NCBI RefSeq assembly: GCF_014200305.1
Contig: NZ_JACHBL010000001.1
Location: 2,480,001-2,544,000, forward strand
Length of the DNA stretch: 64,000 bases
Direction of reading: 5' to 3'
Source of the DNA: Neomicrococcus lactis
Lineage (GTDB): Bacteria > Actinomycetota > Actinomycetes > Actinomycetales > Micrococcaceae
Both the position numbers and the translations under genes were made by a program. Positions 17,163 to 26,144 of the stretch are shown in pieces. Under the pieces are notes generated by a model. It was given only the letters and a program-made list of their open reading frames with translations. It did not search any database and had not been told where the DNA came from. Numbering within the stretch: position 1 is the stretch's first letter; each line of letters starts with the position of its first letter.

Positions 17163-18980
17163 TCATCCGCGTAGCCTGATGGCGTTGTCCTTCATGGTCT
17201 GCTCAACGCGGGTGTAGGCGTCGCGGGCAATGGCCTTCCACAGTCGCAATGCAGTGTCTGGATGGTCTTTCTCGAGGTCTTCGAGGGCGTGGTGGGTGAG
17301 TACTCGAACCTTGGTGGTCTCTAGGGCCGTGACCGTGGTCTGCTGTTGGCCGGAGGCGCCCAGTGCAATCTCGCCAAACGTCATTCCGGGGCCCAAAGTG
17401 GCTTGGCGGAATCGGCTGCCATCGGTCGCGCGGCCGGTCAAGGAGACCCGTCCCGAGACGATGAACTGAATTCCGGTGAATGGCTGGCCGATACGCCGGA
17501 TGACGTGCCCGGCTTCGTACCTGCGGTCTTCAAGGAGCTCCTCAATCTTCTGCACGTCTTCGGGGCTGACTGGTTCGAGGGTTGCGGTGGCAGCAACGTC
17601 AACGCTCTGAGGTGAGACGAGCTCGGGGGCGAAGCGTTCCAGGATGTGCGTCTCTGCCCATTCCATGGCCGCCGGATGACCCGGGAAGGACGCGATGGTC
17701 ATGCTGCATTCGCTCGCGAGCTGAGAAGTGACGGCGCCATCCGGATCGATGAGGCAGATCGACTTCCCTTCGGCCTCGAAATTAGAGACCAGTTGGGTCA
17801 TCATGCGCAGAGCAACAGGACCAAAGTCGTCGACCTTGCGCAGATCGAGGATCAGAAGCTCCATGTCCTCTTGCTCGTCCGTGATGGTGCGGACCACGGT
17901 TTCCGTTTCGGCGAAAAGCAAGTCTCCACCGAGCTCCAGGATGACGCACTTGTCTGCGTGGGCTTCGAGTACCTCGACGGACTCTGTAGTGCGACGCACG
18001 CCAGAGAACGAATCCCGGAGCGTGTAGTGCGAGCGGATGCTCGAGCGGCCCGGGCGTCCCGACCGCATGAAGTGCAGGCCCATGTCTCGTGCCAGTCGCG
18101 TGCAGGTTTCTACGCCACGAACGCTCGAACCGTGAGCATCAAGTGGGGGAGAGTAGATAGCGATGCCCAACTGGCCAGGCAGCACCGCGATGATGCCGCC
18201 GCCCACTCCGGACTTCGCGGGCAAACCCACAGAGGTTGTCCAAGATCCGGCGTCGTCATACATGCCACACGTGGTCATCACGGAAAGGACGTTCTGCACG
18301 GTTTCCGGTTCCACCACTTGATTGTGCTCGCGCGGGTGTACGCCGCCGTTCGCCAAAGTCGCCGCCATCAGGGCGAGATCTCGAGCGTTGACCATGATGG
18401 AGCATTGGCGGAAGTAGTCCTCAACTACGCCATCTGGATCATCCTCGATGATCTCGAAAGAGCGCAGTAGCTGGGCGAGCGCGCGGTTGCGGAAACCCGT
18501 CATGCGTTCACCGTTGAAAACGGACGAGGACAGTTCAAGGTCTCGCCCTGCGAATGACGAGTAGAAGTCCTGAATACGGCTGAAACGAGATCTTGGCCCG
18601 CGAGACTTGATGAGCGAGACGGCTGCAATTGCACCGGCGTTGATCATGGGGTTGTCCGGCCGGCCGGTCCCGCGTTGCAAAGAAATCTCGTTGAACGCGT
18701 CGCCGGACGGCTCCACATCGATCTTCTGGCCGACGGCTTCAGAGCCGAGATCCTCCAGAGCCAACGCGTAGGTAAACGGCTTGGAGATGGATTGGATGGA
18801 GAACAACTCATCCGTATCTCCAGCTTCGTAAACCACGCCGTCCACGGTCGCGAGGCAAATGCCAAACTTCTGTGGATCGGCGACGGCAGTTGCAGGGATC
18901 CCTTGGTAGGGCGTGCCCTCGGTGTTCGCCTGCAACTGCTCGTGAAGAGCGTCAAGGTACTGCTGGATGGGTGACTTCAC
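17163..18980 (-). CDS. glsA: Glutaminase fused to STAS and cyclic-nucleotide-binding domains
   Basis: About 605 residues. The GTG at 18980 has GGAGAGG 9 bases upstream; an earlier in-frame GTG at 18998 lacks a good site. Residues 1-310 are a glutaminase with the serine-lysine motif SIQSISKPF and NPMINAGAIA; the enzyme turns glutamine into glutamate and ammonia. Residues 330-440 form a STAS domain (LILDLRKVDDFGPVALRM). Residues 465-590 form a cNMP-binding/Crp-like domain (GHVIRRIGQPFTGIQFIVSG; GMTFGEIALG). This three-domain layout occurs in actinobacteria and suggests allosteric control by nucleotide or a partner protein. Confidence 0.9.
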   Translation of the reverse strand: MKSPIQQYLDALHEQLQANTEGTPYQGIPATAVADPQKFGICLATVDGVVYEAGDTDELFSIQSISKPFTYALALEDLGSEAVGQKIDVEPSGDAFNEISLQRGTGRPDNPMINAGAIAAVSLIKSRGPRSRFSRIQDFYSSFAGRDLELSSSVFNGERMTGFRNRALAQLLRSFEIIEDDPDGVVEDYFRQCSIMVNARDLALMAATLANGGVHPREHNQVVEPETVQNVLSVMTTCGMYDDAGSWTTSVGLPAKSGVGGGIIAVLPGQLGIAIYSPPLDAHGSSVRGVETCTRLARDMGLHFMRSGRPGRSSIRSHYTLRDSFSGVRRTTESVEVLEAHADKCVILELGGDLLFAETETVVRTITDEQEDMELLILDLRKVDDFGPVALRMMTQLVSNFEAEGKSICLIDPDGAVTSQLASECSMTIASFPGHPAAMEWAETHILERFAPELVSPQSVDVAATATLEPVSPEDVQKIEELLEDRRYEAGHVIRRIGQPFTGIQFIVSGRVSLTGRATDGSRFRQATLGPGMTFGEIALGASGQQQTTVTALETTKVRVLTHHALEDLEKDHPDTALRLWKAIARDAYTRVEQTMKDNAIRLRG

Positions 18981-19022
18981 GACATCTGGCCTCTCCACGG
19001 ATCACGTTGGTCTTGTCCTAGC

Positions 19023-19772
19023 CTACTGAGCAAGCTCCTTGTCCGCGTAGACGGTCAACGCGTCCCGCACGTACTCGGCGTGCCCGTGGTAGTTCGCCGC
19101 GAAGCGCGGATCGGCCACATACATCTCGGCCAGACCCATCACGTAGGCATGAGTGGGCTTCGTGAAGACCGCCAGCCACGCCACGTGCCGAGCGGCAGCG
19201 GCTTGCGCTTCCGAGGCATCTGCCGCAACGCCTGCTTCGGCCAACCGCTGGTACTCGAGCGCCATGTCGAGGTGTTCTTGCTGGTGGGCCTTCTGCTGTT
19301 CGGGAGACATGGACTTCCACTGTTGGTTTGCGGCGGCGTAGGCGTCCTTGCCCCAGCGTTCATCTACTTCTTCTTGGTAGACGGAGTTGTCGAACCCGTC
19401 AAAGTTGTCAGCACTCATAGCGCTCACTCCATTCGTCAATTGGTCAATGGTGAGTTGAACACTGCGAATCTGACGCTGCACCTTTTCTTCCAAGGCAGTC
19501 AGTTCGCGAACTCGCGATTGAAGCGCCGAGAGCAGCTCGGTTTCACCCGCGCGGATGGTTTTGATGCGCTCGAGTGAAAAACCCAACCGCCGCAAGACCA
19601 GGATGTTTAGCAGCGCGCCGAGAGCGGCGTCGTCGTAGTAGCGCATCCCATTGGCACCTAGCCGCGCCGGCTCCAGCAGCCCGACCGATTGATAGTGCCG
19701 CAGGGTGCGACTCGTGGTGCCGGAGATCCTTGCGAGATCCTGGATGCTCCATTCGCGCGATTCCGTGTTCAT
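19023..19772 (-). CDS. MerR-family regulator with TipAS-type ligand domain
   Basis: 249 residues. The MerR helix-turn-helix (SIQDLARISGTTSRTLRHYQ, residues 9-28) is followed by the dimerisation coiled coil to about 115. A TipAS-like domain follows (WKSMSPEQQKAHQQEHL ... YVADPRFAANYHGHAEYVRD). TipA-type proteins bind peptide antibiotics such as thiostrepton and activate multidrug genes. No Cys suited to covalent antibiotic capture is visible in the C-terminal domain. The inverted repeat at 19788 suggests autoregulation. Confidence 0.88.
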   Translation of the reverse strand: MNTESREWSIQDLARISGTTSRTLRHYQSVGLLEPARLGANGMRYYDDAALGALLNILVLRRLGFSLERIKTIRAGETELLSALQSRVRELTALEEKVQRQIRSVQLTIDQLTNGVSAMSADNFDGFDNSVYQEEVDERWGKDAYAAANQQWKSMSPEQQKAHQQEHLDMALEYQRLAEAGVAADASEAQAAAARHVAWLAVFTKPTHAYVMGLAEMYVADPRFAANYHGHAEYVRDALTVYADKELAQ

Positions 19773-19787
19773 ACCTCTAGTGAAGCG

Positions 19788-19804
19788 GTTGACGTTGCGT
19801 CAAC
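19788..19804. promoter_or_regulatory. MerR-type operator upstream of the tipA-like gene
   Basis: GTTGACG and CGTCAAC form a perfect 7+7 inverted repeat with a 3-base spacer, 15 bases before the start codon. A further GTCAA follows. Confidence 0.6.
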
Positions 19805-19817
19805 GTCAATATCTTGA

Positions 19818-19829
19818 GTACGACGGCGC
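19818..19829 (+). repeat. Intergenic copy of the dispersed GTACGACGGCGC word
   Basis: It lies between merR and tag, ending one base before the tag stop. See the finding on the dispersed repeat for all copies. Confidence 0.6.
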
Positions 19830-20441
19830 TCACTCGGACCAGATTCCCGAGCTTCCGCGGCGAAAACTCCCCATGACATGGTTGTCGATCAGGCCGACGG
19901 CTTCCATCAATGCATACATCGAGATGGGTCCCACGAACGTGAAGCCCTTCTTCTTGAGCGCCTTCGTGAGGGCTTTAGATTCTTCGCTCACGGACTCGAT
20001 GGCATCGACAGATGCTGGCTTCGGAGTCTCGGCGGGTTTGAAGCTCCAGATGAGCGCCGAGAGCCCTTCTTCGTTTCGCAGTTCTTGAGTGGCTTGAGCG
20101 TTGGTGATGGCGGCCTTGATCTTGGCGCGATTGCGAATGATGTCCGCGTTCTGGAGCAGCTCTTCAATCTTGTCTTCGCCGTAGGTGGCGACGGTGTCCA
20201 CCTCGAAGTTATCGAAGGCTTCGCGGAAGCTTTCGCGCTTGCGAAGGATGGTGGCCCAAGACAGGCCCACTTGGAAACCCTCGAGGACCAAGCGTTCGTA
20301 GAGACCTTGCTCGTCAGTGACGGGCATGCCCCATTCTTCGTCGTAGTACTTCTGCAAAAGCGGATCGACGGCAGCCCATGGTGGGCGCGCCTTGCCGTCT
20401 TCGCCGATAATCAGTCCGCTATCTGTCCTGGTGAGGGTCAT
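19830..20441 (-). CDS. tag: DNA-3-methyladenine glycosylase I (Tag family) lacking the zinc ligands
   Basis: 203 residues; the ATG at 20441 is preceded by GGAG. The Tag fold is clear (YYDEEWGMPVTDEQGLYERL, GFQVGLSWATILRKRESFR, IIRNRAKIKAAITNA, GFTFVGPISMYALMEAVGL). It excises 3-methyladenine from alkylated DNA. In E. coli Tag zinc is held by Cys4, His17, His175 and Cys179. Here the positions read Pro/Trp near the start, Tyr in place of His17, a retained His in DNHVMG, and Ser/Phe for Cys179, so the zinc site seems lost. It overlaps alkB by 23 bases. Confidence 0.88.
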   Translation of the reverse strand: MTLTRTDSGLIIGEDGKARPPWAAVDPLLQKYYDEEWGMPVTDEQGLYERLVLEGFQVGLSWATILRKRESFREAFDNFEVDTVATYGEDKIEELLQNADIIRNRAKIKAAITNAQATQELRNEEGLSALIWSFKPAETPKPASVDAIESVSEESKALTKALKKKGFTFVGPISMYALMEAVGLIDNHVMGSFRRGSSGIWSE

Positions 20442-21162
20442 GTGAGGCTCCGATGTTCCGTAGCGTGATGTTGATGCGACCAACCGCCAGATCACAATGC
20501 TTGGGGGACGTGTCAGGGATGATCTTCATGACGCCGTGATAGGCGTACCGGGAAGGTCCTCCAAAGACGAAGAGATCCCCGGAATTGAGTTGAACATCCT
20601 GGTAGGGGCGGTTTCGATTTTCAGTGTTTCCAAATCGAAACGTACAAGAATCCCCGAGCGAAAAGGAGACCACCGGGTCATTTGTGGATTCTTCCTTGTC
20701 CTGATGCATCCCCATCTTGGCTGTGGGTGAATAGTAGTTCAGCAACGCGGAGTCAGCCACGAACCGATTGTCCTCACGCGTGAACCACCGTGCGCTCGCA
20801 GTTTCTGGATACTCGGCGTAAGCCTCAGCTGCGGCTTTCGTGCCCACATCAATGAGCCACTGGGGCATCGGCAAAACGGGCTCGCCGTTCACGTCGCTCG
20901 CTATGCGCGAGTACGCGTAGTTCTGCCAATGCCAGCCCAAGCTCACCGACTGCACGCTCATGGGCTTCCCATAGATCAGCGGCCGCCGTGGTGGCACGGG
21001 ACCTGCTGCCCACCGCCGAAATTGATTCACGAGGAACAGCTGCTGTTCAGGGGAGAGCCAGTTCCGGAGCAGGACCGCGCCAGTGGCCACCTCGAGACGT
21101 TTTTCGCCCTGTTCGTGGGTCAAAGACTCGGGCAGCGTAAAGAGTTCGGGGGTCTGGTTCAC
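20419..21162 (-). CDS. alkB: AlkB-family 2-oxoglutarate dioxygenase (DNA alkylation repair)
   Basis: 247 residues from a GTG with GAAGGGA upstream. The iron-binding motif is in KMGMHQDKEE (His and Asp), a distal His in RYAYHGVMKI, and the 2-oxoglutarate arginines in GRINITLR. It oxidatively removes 1-methyladenine and 3-methylcytosine. The gene runs into tag with a 23-base overlap, so direct reversal and base excision of methyl damage are made together. No Ada-type regulator is visible nearby. Confidence 0.92.
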   Translation of the reverse strand: MNQTPELFTLPESLTHEQGEKRLEVATGAVLLRNWLSPEQQLFLVNQFRRWAAGPVPPRRPLIYGKPMSVQSVSLGWHWQNYAYSRIASDVNGEPVLPMPQWLIDVGTKAAAEAYAEYPETASARWFTREDNRFVADSALLNYYSPTAKMGMHQDKEESTNDPVVSFSLGDSCTFRFGNTENRNRPYQDVQLNSGDLFVFGGPSRYAYHGVMKIIPDTSPKHCDLAVGRINITLRNIGASHDPHQDR

Positions 21163-21220
21163 CGCGTCATCCCTTCACTGTTTGCGGCAACTCATCAAGA
21201 CGTGGTTCGAGCGGGTGAGC

Positions 21221-22540
21221 TTACTTCGCCTCGGAGATCGGGGTGGCTTCGGGTGCGTCGCTAGTCTCGGAGTCGTGGCGGTCATGAGATTCATGATCCG
21301 TGCCGAGCTCGCGGCCCTTCTCGGCTTCAATTTCAGCCTGCGCTTCTTCGACCTTGCGCTGTGCCACGTTCTCTTCATCTCGGCCGGACCAAATCTTGAT
21401 GACGGCCCAAGCAACTGCCGTGAGCGGCACAGAAATCACCGCGCCAACGAGGCCGCCAAGTACGGTGCCGCCGGTCAAAGCCACCAGGATGATCAACGGG
21501 TGAAGGCTCAACGCGTTGCCCATCACCACAGGCTGCAAGAAGTTACCTTCGAGCTGCTGAACCAAGATGACTGCGGCCAAGACAATCAAGGCCACCATGG
21601 GGCCGTTGGCTACGAGGGCAACCAAAACGGCGAGAATACCCGCAATCGTGGCACCGACCATCGGGATGAACGCGCCCACAAAGACCAGCACGCCAAGAGG
21701 CAATGCCAGCGGAACCTGGAGGATCATGAGGGCAAGCGCAATACCAATGGCATCAACCGCGGCCACCGTAGCAGTGCCACGCATGTATCCGCCGAAGACG
21801 GAGACCGTTTTAAGCCCCGAACGGTGCCAGCGACCACGCACGTTCCGAGGCAGCCAGGACAAGAAGAATTCCCACATCTTGTCGCCGTCTTTGAGGAAGA
21901 AGAACAAGATCACCAAGAACAGTGCGAGGCCGGTGACGAAGTTGCCGGCTGCAGACAGTCCATTGAGCGCTCCAGCACCGAACTGCGCGCTGAGGAAGAA
22001 GTCCTTGATGCTGGTGAAAGCATTATCAATCTGCTCTTGCGGAATTTCAAATGGCAAGTGAGACAAAAGATACTGCAGCTCTTGGACGCCTGCCGTGCCC
22101 TTTTCAACTAATTGCGGCCATTCGGCGCGCACGGAGTAGAAGAGAGCGGTGCCAATTCCTCCGAGCACCAATAGTGAACCCACAAAAACCGTGGTTGCTG
22201 CCAACGTGGCGTTCATAGCCTTGCGGCACAACCGCACGAGCGGCCACAGTGCACAAGCAACAATCAAACCGATCAAGGTCGGCAAGACCACGAGCGTCAG
22301 ATTCAGCAGAGCAATGACCACTCCGGTGGTCATGAGCACGATGATCAGCAGCTGAAGAGCGCGCGTGGAAATACGGCCCATGGGGTCTGCCCACATGGAC
22401 TGGATGCGCTCGCCACGCGTTGGTTTTGTCGCTGGAAAAGCGTCCTCAATCGCTGTAGCGCTCAGTGCAGTCGGAGCCACCTGTGCGCGCTGCTGCTTCT
22501 CTCGAGCCGAACGTGAATGTCCCCACAACGAAAATCCCAC
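21221..22540 (-). CDS. AI-2E family membrane transporter
   Basis: 439 residues from a GTG with GGGAGAAA upstream. About eight membrane segments begin near residue 62, with the family block VFVGAFIPMVGATIAGILAVLVAL and GNALSLHPLIILVALTGGTVLGG in the C-terminal half. Charged tails flank the membrane part; the C-terminal 70 residues are Glu/His-rich. Members include TqsA, YdgG and Na+/H+ exchangers. The substrate here is unknown. Confidence 0.85.
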   Translation of the reverse strand: MGFSLWGHSRSAREKQQRAQVAPTALSATAIEDAFPATKPTRGERIQSMWADPMGRISTRALQLLIIVLMTTGVVIALLNLTLVVLPTLIGLIVACALWPLVRLCRKAMNATLAATTVFVGSLLVLGGIGTALFYSVRAEWPQLVEKGTAGVQELQYLLSHLPFEIPQEQIDNAFTSIKDFFLSAQFGAGALNGLSAAGNFVTGLALFLVILFFFLKDGDKMWEFFLSWLPRNVRGRWHRSGLKTVSVFGGYMRGTATVAAVDAIGIALALMILQVPLALPLGVLVFVGAFIPMVGATIAGILAVLVALVANGPMVALIVLAAVILVQQLEGNFLQPVVMGNALSLHPLIILVALTGGTVLGGLVGAVISVPLTAVAWAVIKIWSGRDEENVAQRKVEEAQAEIEAEKGRELGTDHESHDRHDSETSDAPEATPISEAK

Positions 22541-22617
22541 GAGTTGATTTCTCCCTCACCACGGTCTTGGTCGGTCTTTAACACCCCGTATAACTTATGG
22601 TGTAAACGAAAAAGTGC

Positions 22618-22664
22618 AAAGCCCGTGCGGTCTAGGAATCGATCCTACGCCGCACGGGCTTTTA
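22618..22664 (-). terminator. Terminator of the aldehyde dehydrogenase gene
   Basis: GCCCGTGCGG pairs with CCGCACGGGC, and an inner TAGGAATC/GATCCTA stem extends it. On the minus strand T-runs follow (TTTGCACTTTTT). Confidence 0.8.
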
Positions 22665-22719
22665 CATATTCATCTCATGGGGGCATTGTTGATCATCCAT
22701 CAGGATGATCGTGTGCCAA

Positions 22720-24123
22720 CTAGTCCGCTACGTACAACAGACGCTTGTTCACGAACTCGTCCATGCCGAGTGGGCCCAGCTCGCGGCCGTAGCCGGAACG
22801 CTTGACGCCACCGAATGGCATGTCGGCAGACTCGGCGGAAGCTGCGTTGACGTTGGTCATGCCGGTCTCCAACTTCTCTGCGAGCTTGCGAGCACGCTCG
22901 GCGTCGGTGGAGAACACTGCGCCACCCAAGCCGTAGACGGAGTCGTTCGCGAGGGCGAGTGCTTCCTCGTCAGAGGACACCTTGTAGACAACCGCGATAG
23001 GACCGAAGAGCTCTTCGGAGTATGCGCGCATTTCCTTGGTGATGCCGGTCAAAACGGTTGGCTCGAAGTACGCGCCAGCGCCGTCGTGGAGCTTGCCGCC
23101 GGCGTGCACGGTTGCACCCTTATCCACGGCGTCCTGGAGCTGAGCGGCGAGACCTTCGGCTGCCTTACGCGAAGACATCGGAGCAAAGGTTCCTTCCTTC
23201 TCCTCCATCGGATCGCCCGGGGTCAGACCGGAAGCAAGCTTCGTCAGCTCGCCCACGAACTCGTCGTAGATGTCCTCCATGACGATCATGCGCTTGTTCG
23301 AATTGCAGGCCTGGCCCGTGTTCTCGATGCGCACTTCCCAAGCGTCGGCAGCTGCTTGAGCGACGTCGTCGGAATCCAAAATCACATACGGATCCGAGCC
23401 GCCCAATTCCAGTACAACCTTCTTGAGGTTGCGGCCAGCAATCTCAGCGACCTTGGCGCCTGCGCGCTCGGAACCGGTGAGGGAAACGCCCTGGATGCGT
23501 GGGTCGGCGATGATGTCAGCGACCTGATCGTGGTTCGCGAAGATGTTGACGTAGGCGCCCTTTGGCAGGCCGGCATCTTCCATGAGCTGCTGGATGGCGA
23601 GCGCAGACGTGGCGCAAGCTTCAGCGTGCTTCAAAACGATGGTGTTGCCCAACATGAGGTTCGGCGCTGCGAAGCGAGCCACCTGGTAGTACGGGTAGTT
23701 CCACGGCATGATGCCCAACAAAGCACCAACTGGGCGCTTCTGGATGATGGCCTTGCCACCGCCGAAGGACTTGATTTCCTGATCGGCTGCGAGGGTTGGG
23801 CCCTCGGTGGCGAAGTAGTTGAAGATGTCCGTGCAGAACTCGGCTTCACCCTTGGACTGGGAGAGTGGCTTTCCCATTTCCGTGGTGATGATGGCGGCGA
23901 GCTCGTCAGCGCGCTCGGCAAACAGTTCACCGATGCGAGCAACTACCTTGGCGCGCTCCTCGATGGGCACCTCGCGCCATTCCTGGTAGGCGGTGTCGGC
24001 CGCTGCAATAGCGTCCTGAACTTCCTGGTCCGTGGCAGTTGGATATTCTTTGACGACCTCCCCGGTGGCAGGGTTGACGACGGTGTAGAAAAGGTCCTGA
24101 GCTGCGCTCTTGTTCGCGGACAC
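22720..24123 (-). CDS. NAD(P)-dependent aldehyde dehydrogenase (succinate-semialdehyde type)
   Basis: 467 residues from a GTG with AAAGGGAG upstream. The fold is intact: MPWNYPYYQ near residue 137, the general-base Glu in VLELGGSDPYV, the catalytic Cys in NTGQACNSNKR near 273, and EELFGPIAVVYK. The length and motifs match GabD-like succinate-semialdehyde dehydrogenases, but close relatives also oxidise other short aldehydes. It stands alone with its own promoter and terminator. Confidence 0.88.
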   Translation of the reverse strand: MSANKSAAQDLFYTVVNPATGEVVKEYPTATDQEVQDAIAAADTAYQEWREVPIEERAKVVARIGELFAERADELAAIITTEMGKPLSQSKGEAEFCTDIFNYFATEGPTLAADQEIKSFGGGKAIIQKRPVGALLGIMPWNYPYYQVARFAAPNLMLGNTIVLKHAEACATSALAIQQLMEDAGLPKGAYVNIFANHDQVADIIADPRIQGVSLTGSERAGAKVAEIAGRNLKKVVLELGGSDPYVILDSDDVAQAAADAWEVRIENTGQACNSNKRMIVMEDIYDEFVGELTKLASGLTPGDPMEEKEGTFAPMSSRKAAEGLAAQLQDAVDKGATVHAGGKLHDGAGAYFEPTVLTGITKEMRAYSEELFGPIAVVYKVSSDEEALALANDSVYGLGGAVFSTDAERARKLAEKLETGMTNVNAASAESADMPFGGVKRSGYGRELGPLGMDEFVNKRLLYVAD

Positions 24124-24239
24124 AAGTACTCCCTTTGTAGCAATTGGTGCAATCCTGCACTCGCGCCACCGCTCCTCAACGAGGACGTATGTGTGAGCGC
24201 GATTACAGTCCCCTCAAGCCTAATTCAAAAGTACGCGGA

Positions 24240-24251
24240 GAGTGATCACTC
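24240..24251. promoter_or_regulatory. 12-base palindrome upstream of the NAD-binding protein gene
   Basis: GAGTGATCACTC is a perfect palindrome in the 165-base gap between divergent genes, about 40 bases before the rightward start. A regulator site is possible. Confidence 0.35.
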
Positions 24252-24288
24252 CTAGAACCCTCTAAGGTCCCGGAACTAGGCTGGGGGC

Positions 24289-24948
24289 ATGAAGGTGACA
24301 ATATTTGGTGGACATGGAAAGGTCGCCCTGTTGGCGGCCCCGCTGCTCGTGCAGGCTGGCCATGAGGTCCAGTCAATTATTCGCAACCCGGATCATGCGG
24401 AAGAAGTCAACGCAACCGGTGCCAGCGCCGTCGTACTAGATATTGAACAAGCGACGACGCCGGAGCTTGCGGAAATCCTAGAAGGTCAGGACGCTGTGGT
24501 GTGGTCTGCGGGCGCCGGTGGCGGCGATCCCGAGCGGACCTACGCGGTGGACCGCGATGCGGCGATTCGTTCGATGAACGCAGCGATGGACGCGAAGGTT
24601 TCCCGCTATGTCATGGTGAGCTTCTCGCGCGCCAGCACGGATTTCCTCGTGAATCAGGATGACCCGTTCTACCCGTACATGGTGGCCAAGATTGCCGCCG
24701 ACGATCACTTGCGTGCTTCCGAGCTGGACTGGACCGTTTTGGGCCCTGGCGCGTTGACGCTCGACGAGCCAACGGGCCGCGTGGAACCGGATTACACCGA
24801 AGCGAGCGGCTCGCAGTCTTCGCGCGCGAACGTGGCGCTTTCGATTGTTGAGGCCCTGAACGAGCCGAAGACCATTGGTCACACGCTCAATTACCGCGAC
24901 GGCGAACTGCCGATTCGCGAGTGGTTCTCCGCTCTGACCGCCGAGTAG
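24289..24948 (+). CDS. NAD(P)-binding NmrA/YhfK-like atypical SDR
   Basis: 219 residues with an N-terminal Rossmann motif GGHGKVALLAAPLL (residues 8-21), SAGAGGGDPERTYAVDRDAA near 85, and YMVAKIAADDHLRASELDWT near 145. The YxxxK pair is kept as YMVAK. Proteins of this class act as NAD(P)-dependent reductases or redox sensors. The specific reaction is unknown. Confidence 0.8.
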   Translation: MKVTIFGGHGKVALLAAPLLVQAGHEVQSIIRNPDHAEEVNATGASAVVLDIEQATTPELAEILEGQDAVVWSAGAGGGDPERTYAVDRDAAIRSMNAAMDAKVSRYVMVSFSRASTDFLVNQDDPFYPYMVAKIAADDHLRASELDWTVLGPGALTLDEPTGRVEPDYTEASGSQSSRANVALSIVEALNEPKTIGHTLNYRDGELPIREWFSALTAE

Positions 24949-25251
24949 GCGGTTTTCGAGCAGAAAAACGCGCCGGTCCAGAAATAGAGGCGATAGGGAT
25001 CTGGAGCCGGCGCGTAGATCCATTGTGGCTTATGGGATAAATATTCAAGTATTTCCGCGCCCACGTGACGGATCGCCAGATCAAAAATTGAATTAAAAAG
25101 GTAGCGCCGGCTGGTTGGAGATTCAGGGGGATCATCCGCACCAGCCGGCGCTTTCATCACTCGCACCTTTTGAGGTATCTCCAGTCTAAAAAGCCAACCT
25201 TGAGATTGGCTGGGTACTGGTTAGGAGTGTGGTGGGAGCCCTCGGGATACC
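24949..25251. ncRNA. Non-coding gap with two related hairpins; possible small RNA
   Basis: No credible protein gene lies here. Hairpin A (24968-25015) has arms ACGCGCCGG and CCGGCGCGT with an inner TCCAGA/TCTGG stem. Hairpin B (25103-25153) pairs AGCGCCGGCTGGT with ACCAGCCGGCGCT and is followed by TTTC on the plus strand. On the minus strand both hairpins are followed by T-runs. B could end the upstream plus-strand gene. The pair could alternatively be a REP-like repeat or bound a short minus-strand RNA. Confidence 0.35.
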
Positions 25252-26040
25252 ATGTCCGTTGTGTCTGACGTAGTAAATCCCCATGACGGAACCACCATCC
25301 GGTACGACGCCGCTGGCTCCGGCCCCGAAGTCATCCTCCTTCACGGATCCGCGCTTTCGCGCGTAATGTGGCGAGGCCTCGGCTATGTTTCCGGGCTCTC
25401 CGACTACCGCACCTTGCGCATTGACCTGCGCGGTCACGGGCGATCCGGAAAGCCGCACGAGCAAGAGGCGTACCGCATGGATCGCTTTGTCGAGGACGTT
25501 CTGGCTGTGATGGATGCCGAGTCCGTCGATACGGCCACCGTGATGGGGTATTCGCTGGGTGGACGTTTGGCATTTGCGCTCGCAGAAGCCGCGCCAGATC
25601 GCGTCTCTTCACTCGTGAGCCTGGGCGGCAGCCCACGAAAGCAAGATGGTCAGTACGAGCGGGTGTTCTTCAAGGGCTATCTCGAGACGCTCAAAGCCGG
25701 TGACATTGATGGCTTCGCGGACAAGACCGGCGTGGATCCGGCAACGCGCGCTGCCTTCGTGGCGAACGATCCGCTAGCGCTGGCAGCTCTGTTTGAATAC
25801 ACCGAGCTCAATGACGTTGGCGTTTCCGATGATGCGCTTGCCCACATGGATATTCCGGCTTTGTTGATGGCGGGCACGCGAGATGAGCCGCGCTTTTCCG
25901 AAGCACGCGAGGCCGCCTCGATCATGCCGAACGCTGAGTTCGTGGCACTCGAAGGGCGAACCCACGGTCAAACGTTGTTCCCGAATGACGAGATCCTTAA
26001 CGCAGTGTTGCCGTTCCTCGATCAAGTCTGGCGACGATGA
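25252..26040 (+). CDS. Alpha/beta-fold hydrolase
   Basis: 262 residues. The oxyanion HGSALS is near residue 26, the nucleophile elbow MGYSLGGRL near 100, the acid Asp in MAGTRDEP near 205, and the His in GRTHGQTLF near 238. It is a complete catalytic triad of the esterase/haloperoxidase type. The substrate is unknown. It is preceded by a long leader and converges on the acyl-CoA dehydrogenase gene across a bidirectional terminator. Confidence 0.85.
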   Translation: MSVVSDVVNPHDGTTIRYDAAGSGPEVILLHGSALSRVMWRGLGYVSGLSDYRTLRIDLRGHGRSGKPHEQEAYRMDRFVEDVLAVMDAESVDTATVMGYSLGGRLAFALAEAAPDRVSSLVSLGGSPRKQDGQYERVFFKGYLETLKAGDIDGFADKTGVDPATRAAFVANDPLALAALFEYTELNDVGVSDDALAHMDIPALLMAGTRDEPRFSEAREAASIMPNAEFVALEGRTHGQTLFPNDEILNAVLPFLDQVWRR

Positions 26041-26076
26041 GGTGACTCGGGGCTCGCGGTTAGTGAACCGTCGTGA

Positions 26077-26120
26077 ATGTTGCGCGATCGTCGTTGCTGA
26101 GGCAACGATCGCGCAACATT
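26077..26120. terminator. Bidirectional terminator
   Basis: ATGTTGCGCGATCGTCGTTGC pairs with GCAACGATCGCGCAACAT (one bulge) around TGAG, between convergent genes. Confidence 0.8.
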
Positions 26121-26144
26121 TGCTACGCATGGGGGTGGGGAGCC

